A DNA stretch of 64,000 nucleotides from Conchocele bisecta (lineage: Eukaryota; Mollusca; Bivalvia; Lucinida; Thyasiridae). A program made the position numbers and the translations under genes. The first letter of the stretch is position 1, and every line of letters begins with the position of its first letter. Under the pieces are notes generated by a model, which was not told where the DNA came from, did not search any database, and was given only the letters and a program-made list of their open reading frames with translations. This document shows positions 63,880 to 64,000 of the stretch, in pieces. The stretch covers positions 110,873,370 through 110,937,369 of the forward strand of contig CM055266.1 of NCBI GenBank assembly GCA_029237695.1, given 5' to 3'.

Positions 63880-63993
63880 GGGCAGTGCCCAGCATGACCC
63901 GACATGGTCATGGTCGGGTTGGGTCACTCTGTGTTCAGGCAGTGAGTTCCACTGCACCACTGTACGACGGAAGAACAAGTATTTGTAAATCAA
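63880..63993 (-). pseudogene. Non-LTR retrotransposon (LINE) reverse-transcriptase C-terminal remnant
   Basis: The minus strand encodes YLFFRRTVVQWNSLPEHRV. This matches the pattern F-x-R-T-V/I-x-x-W-N-x-L-P seen at the C-terminal end of many LINE ORF2 reverse transcriptases. In an intact element this protein copies its own RNA into genomic DNA. Only the last part lies in the window; the rest would be beyond 64000. After this motif the frame continues without family resemblance to 63766, so the exact stop and intactness are unclear. Confidence 0.5.
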
Positions 63994-64000
63994 TTTTGCT

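Overview
This looks like eukaryotic, non-coding, repeat-saturated DNA, most likely from a bivalve mollusc. There is no long open reading frame, no operon and no intact RNA gene. The sequence is AT-rich and packed with short inverted-repeat elements. Several elements have the form usual in bivalve genomes: they open CAAGAG, carry a tandem-repeat core and an ACGG/GACGAC microsatellite, and end in a hairpin plus GCT before an A-run. The bivalve call is inference from repeat style; I cannot name the species.

Repeat families are lettered here by shared sequence within the window. A, E, F, K and L are short foldback elements beginning TTAACCC or TTAACTC and ending in its complement; a TTAA target fits piggyBac-like MITEs. 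B has ends TGTGGCTGTGACTGGAG. G is about 300 bp, with GCAAAGTATACTTT ends and a TGTGATAATG hairpin. J has ends GGGGCCCGTTTCACTAAAC. M has ends GGGCTCCAGATAAG. W has ends GAGACACACCATGTGATTTT. H ends in CCCGTCAACAC-type repeats. T has ends CACTGGTGCTGCACT. I is a 62-73 bp near-palindrome with pogo/Tigger-like ends TACAGTGGAACCTC. N and O are a paired foldback and its companion. C and R are SINE-like. D marks Helentron-associated (HINE/pearl-like) elements.

Layout. 1-13 kb: mixed MITEs, a tRNA-like SINE at 6.7 kb and two facing G copies forming a 622-bp palindrome at 12.1-12.8 kb. 13-26 kb: MITEs, a 268-bp tandem duplication with a (CAGA)n tract, several SINEs and two candidate exons. 26.5-29.1 kb: a three-level nest (D inside F inside V). 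30-42 kb: more MITEs and a roughly 53-bp minisatellite at 37.3-38.0 kb. 42.8-46.2 kb: an H element split by a 3.2-kb D element carrying an alternating ~160/182-bp satellite. 46-64 kb: MITEs, a C element split by D, a G element split by D, and a LINE reverse-transcriptase remnant at the right edge.

Genes. Short open segments flanked by plausible splice sites occur mostly on the minus strand (62.0, 53.4, 30.9, 23.4 and 13.3 kb). They may be exons of one large gene read right to left, with the repeats filling its introns. One segment (53.4 kb) resembles the GPS cleavage region of polycystin-type or adhesion receptors. These calls are tentative. Two further candidates lie on the plus strand (8.7 and 52.8 kb).
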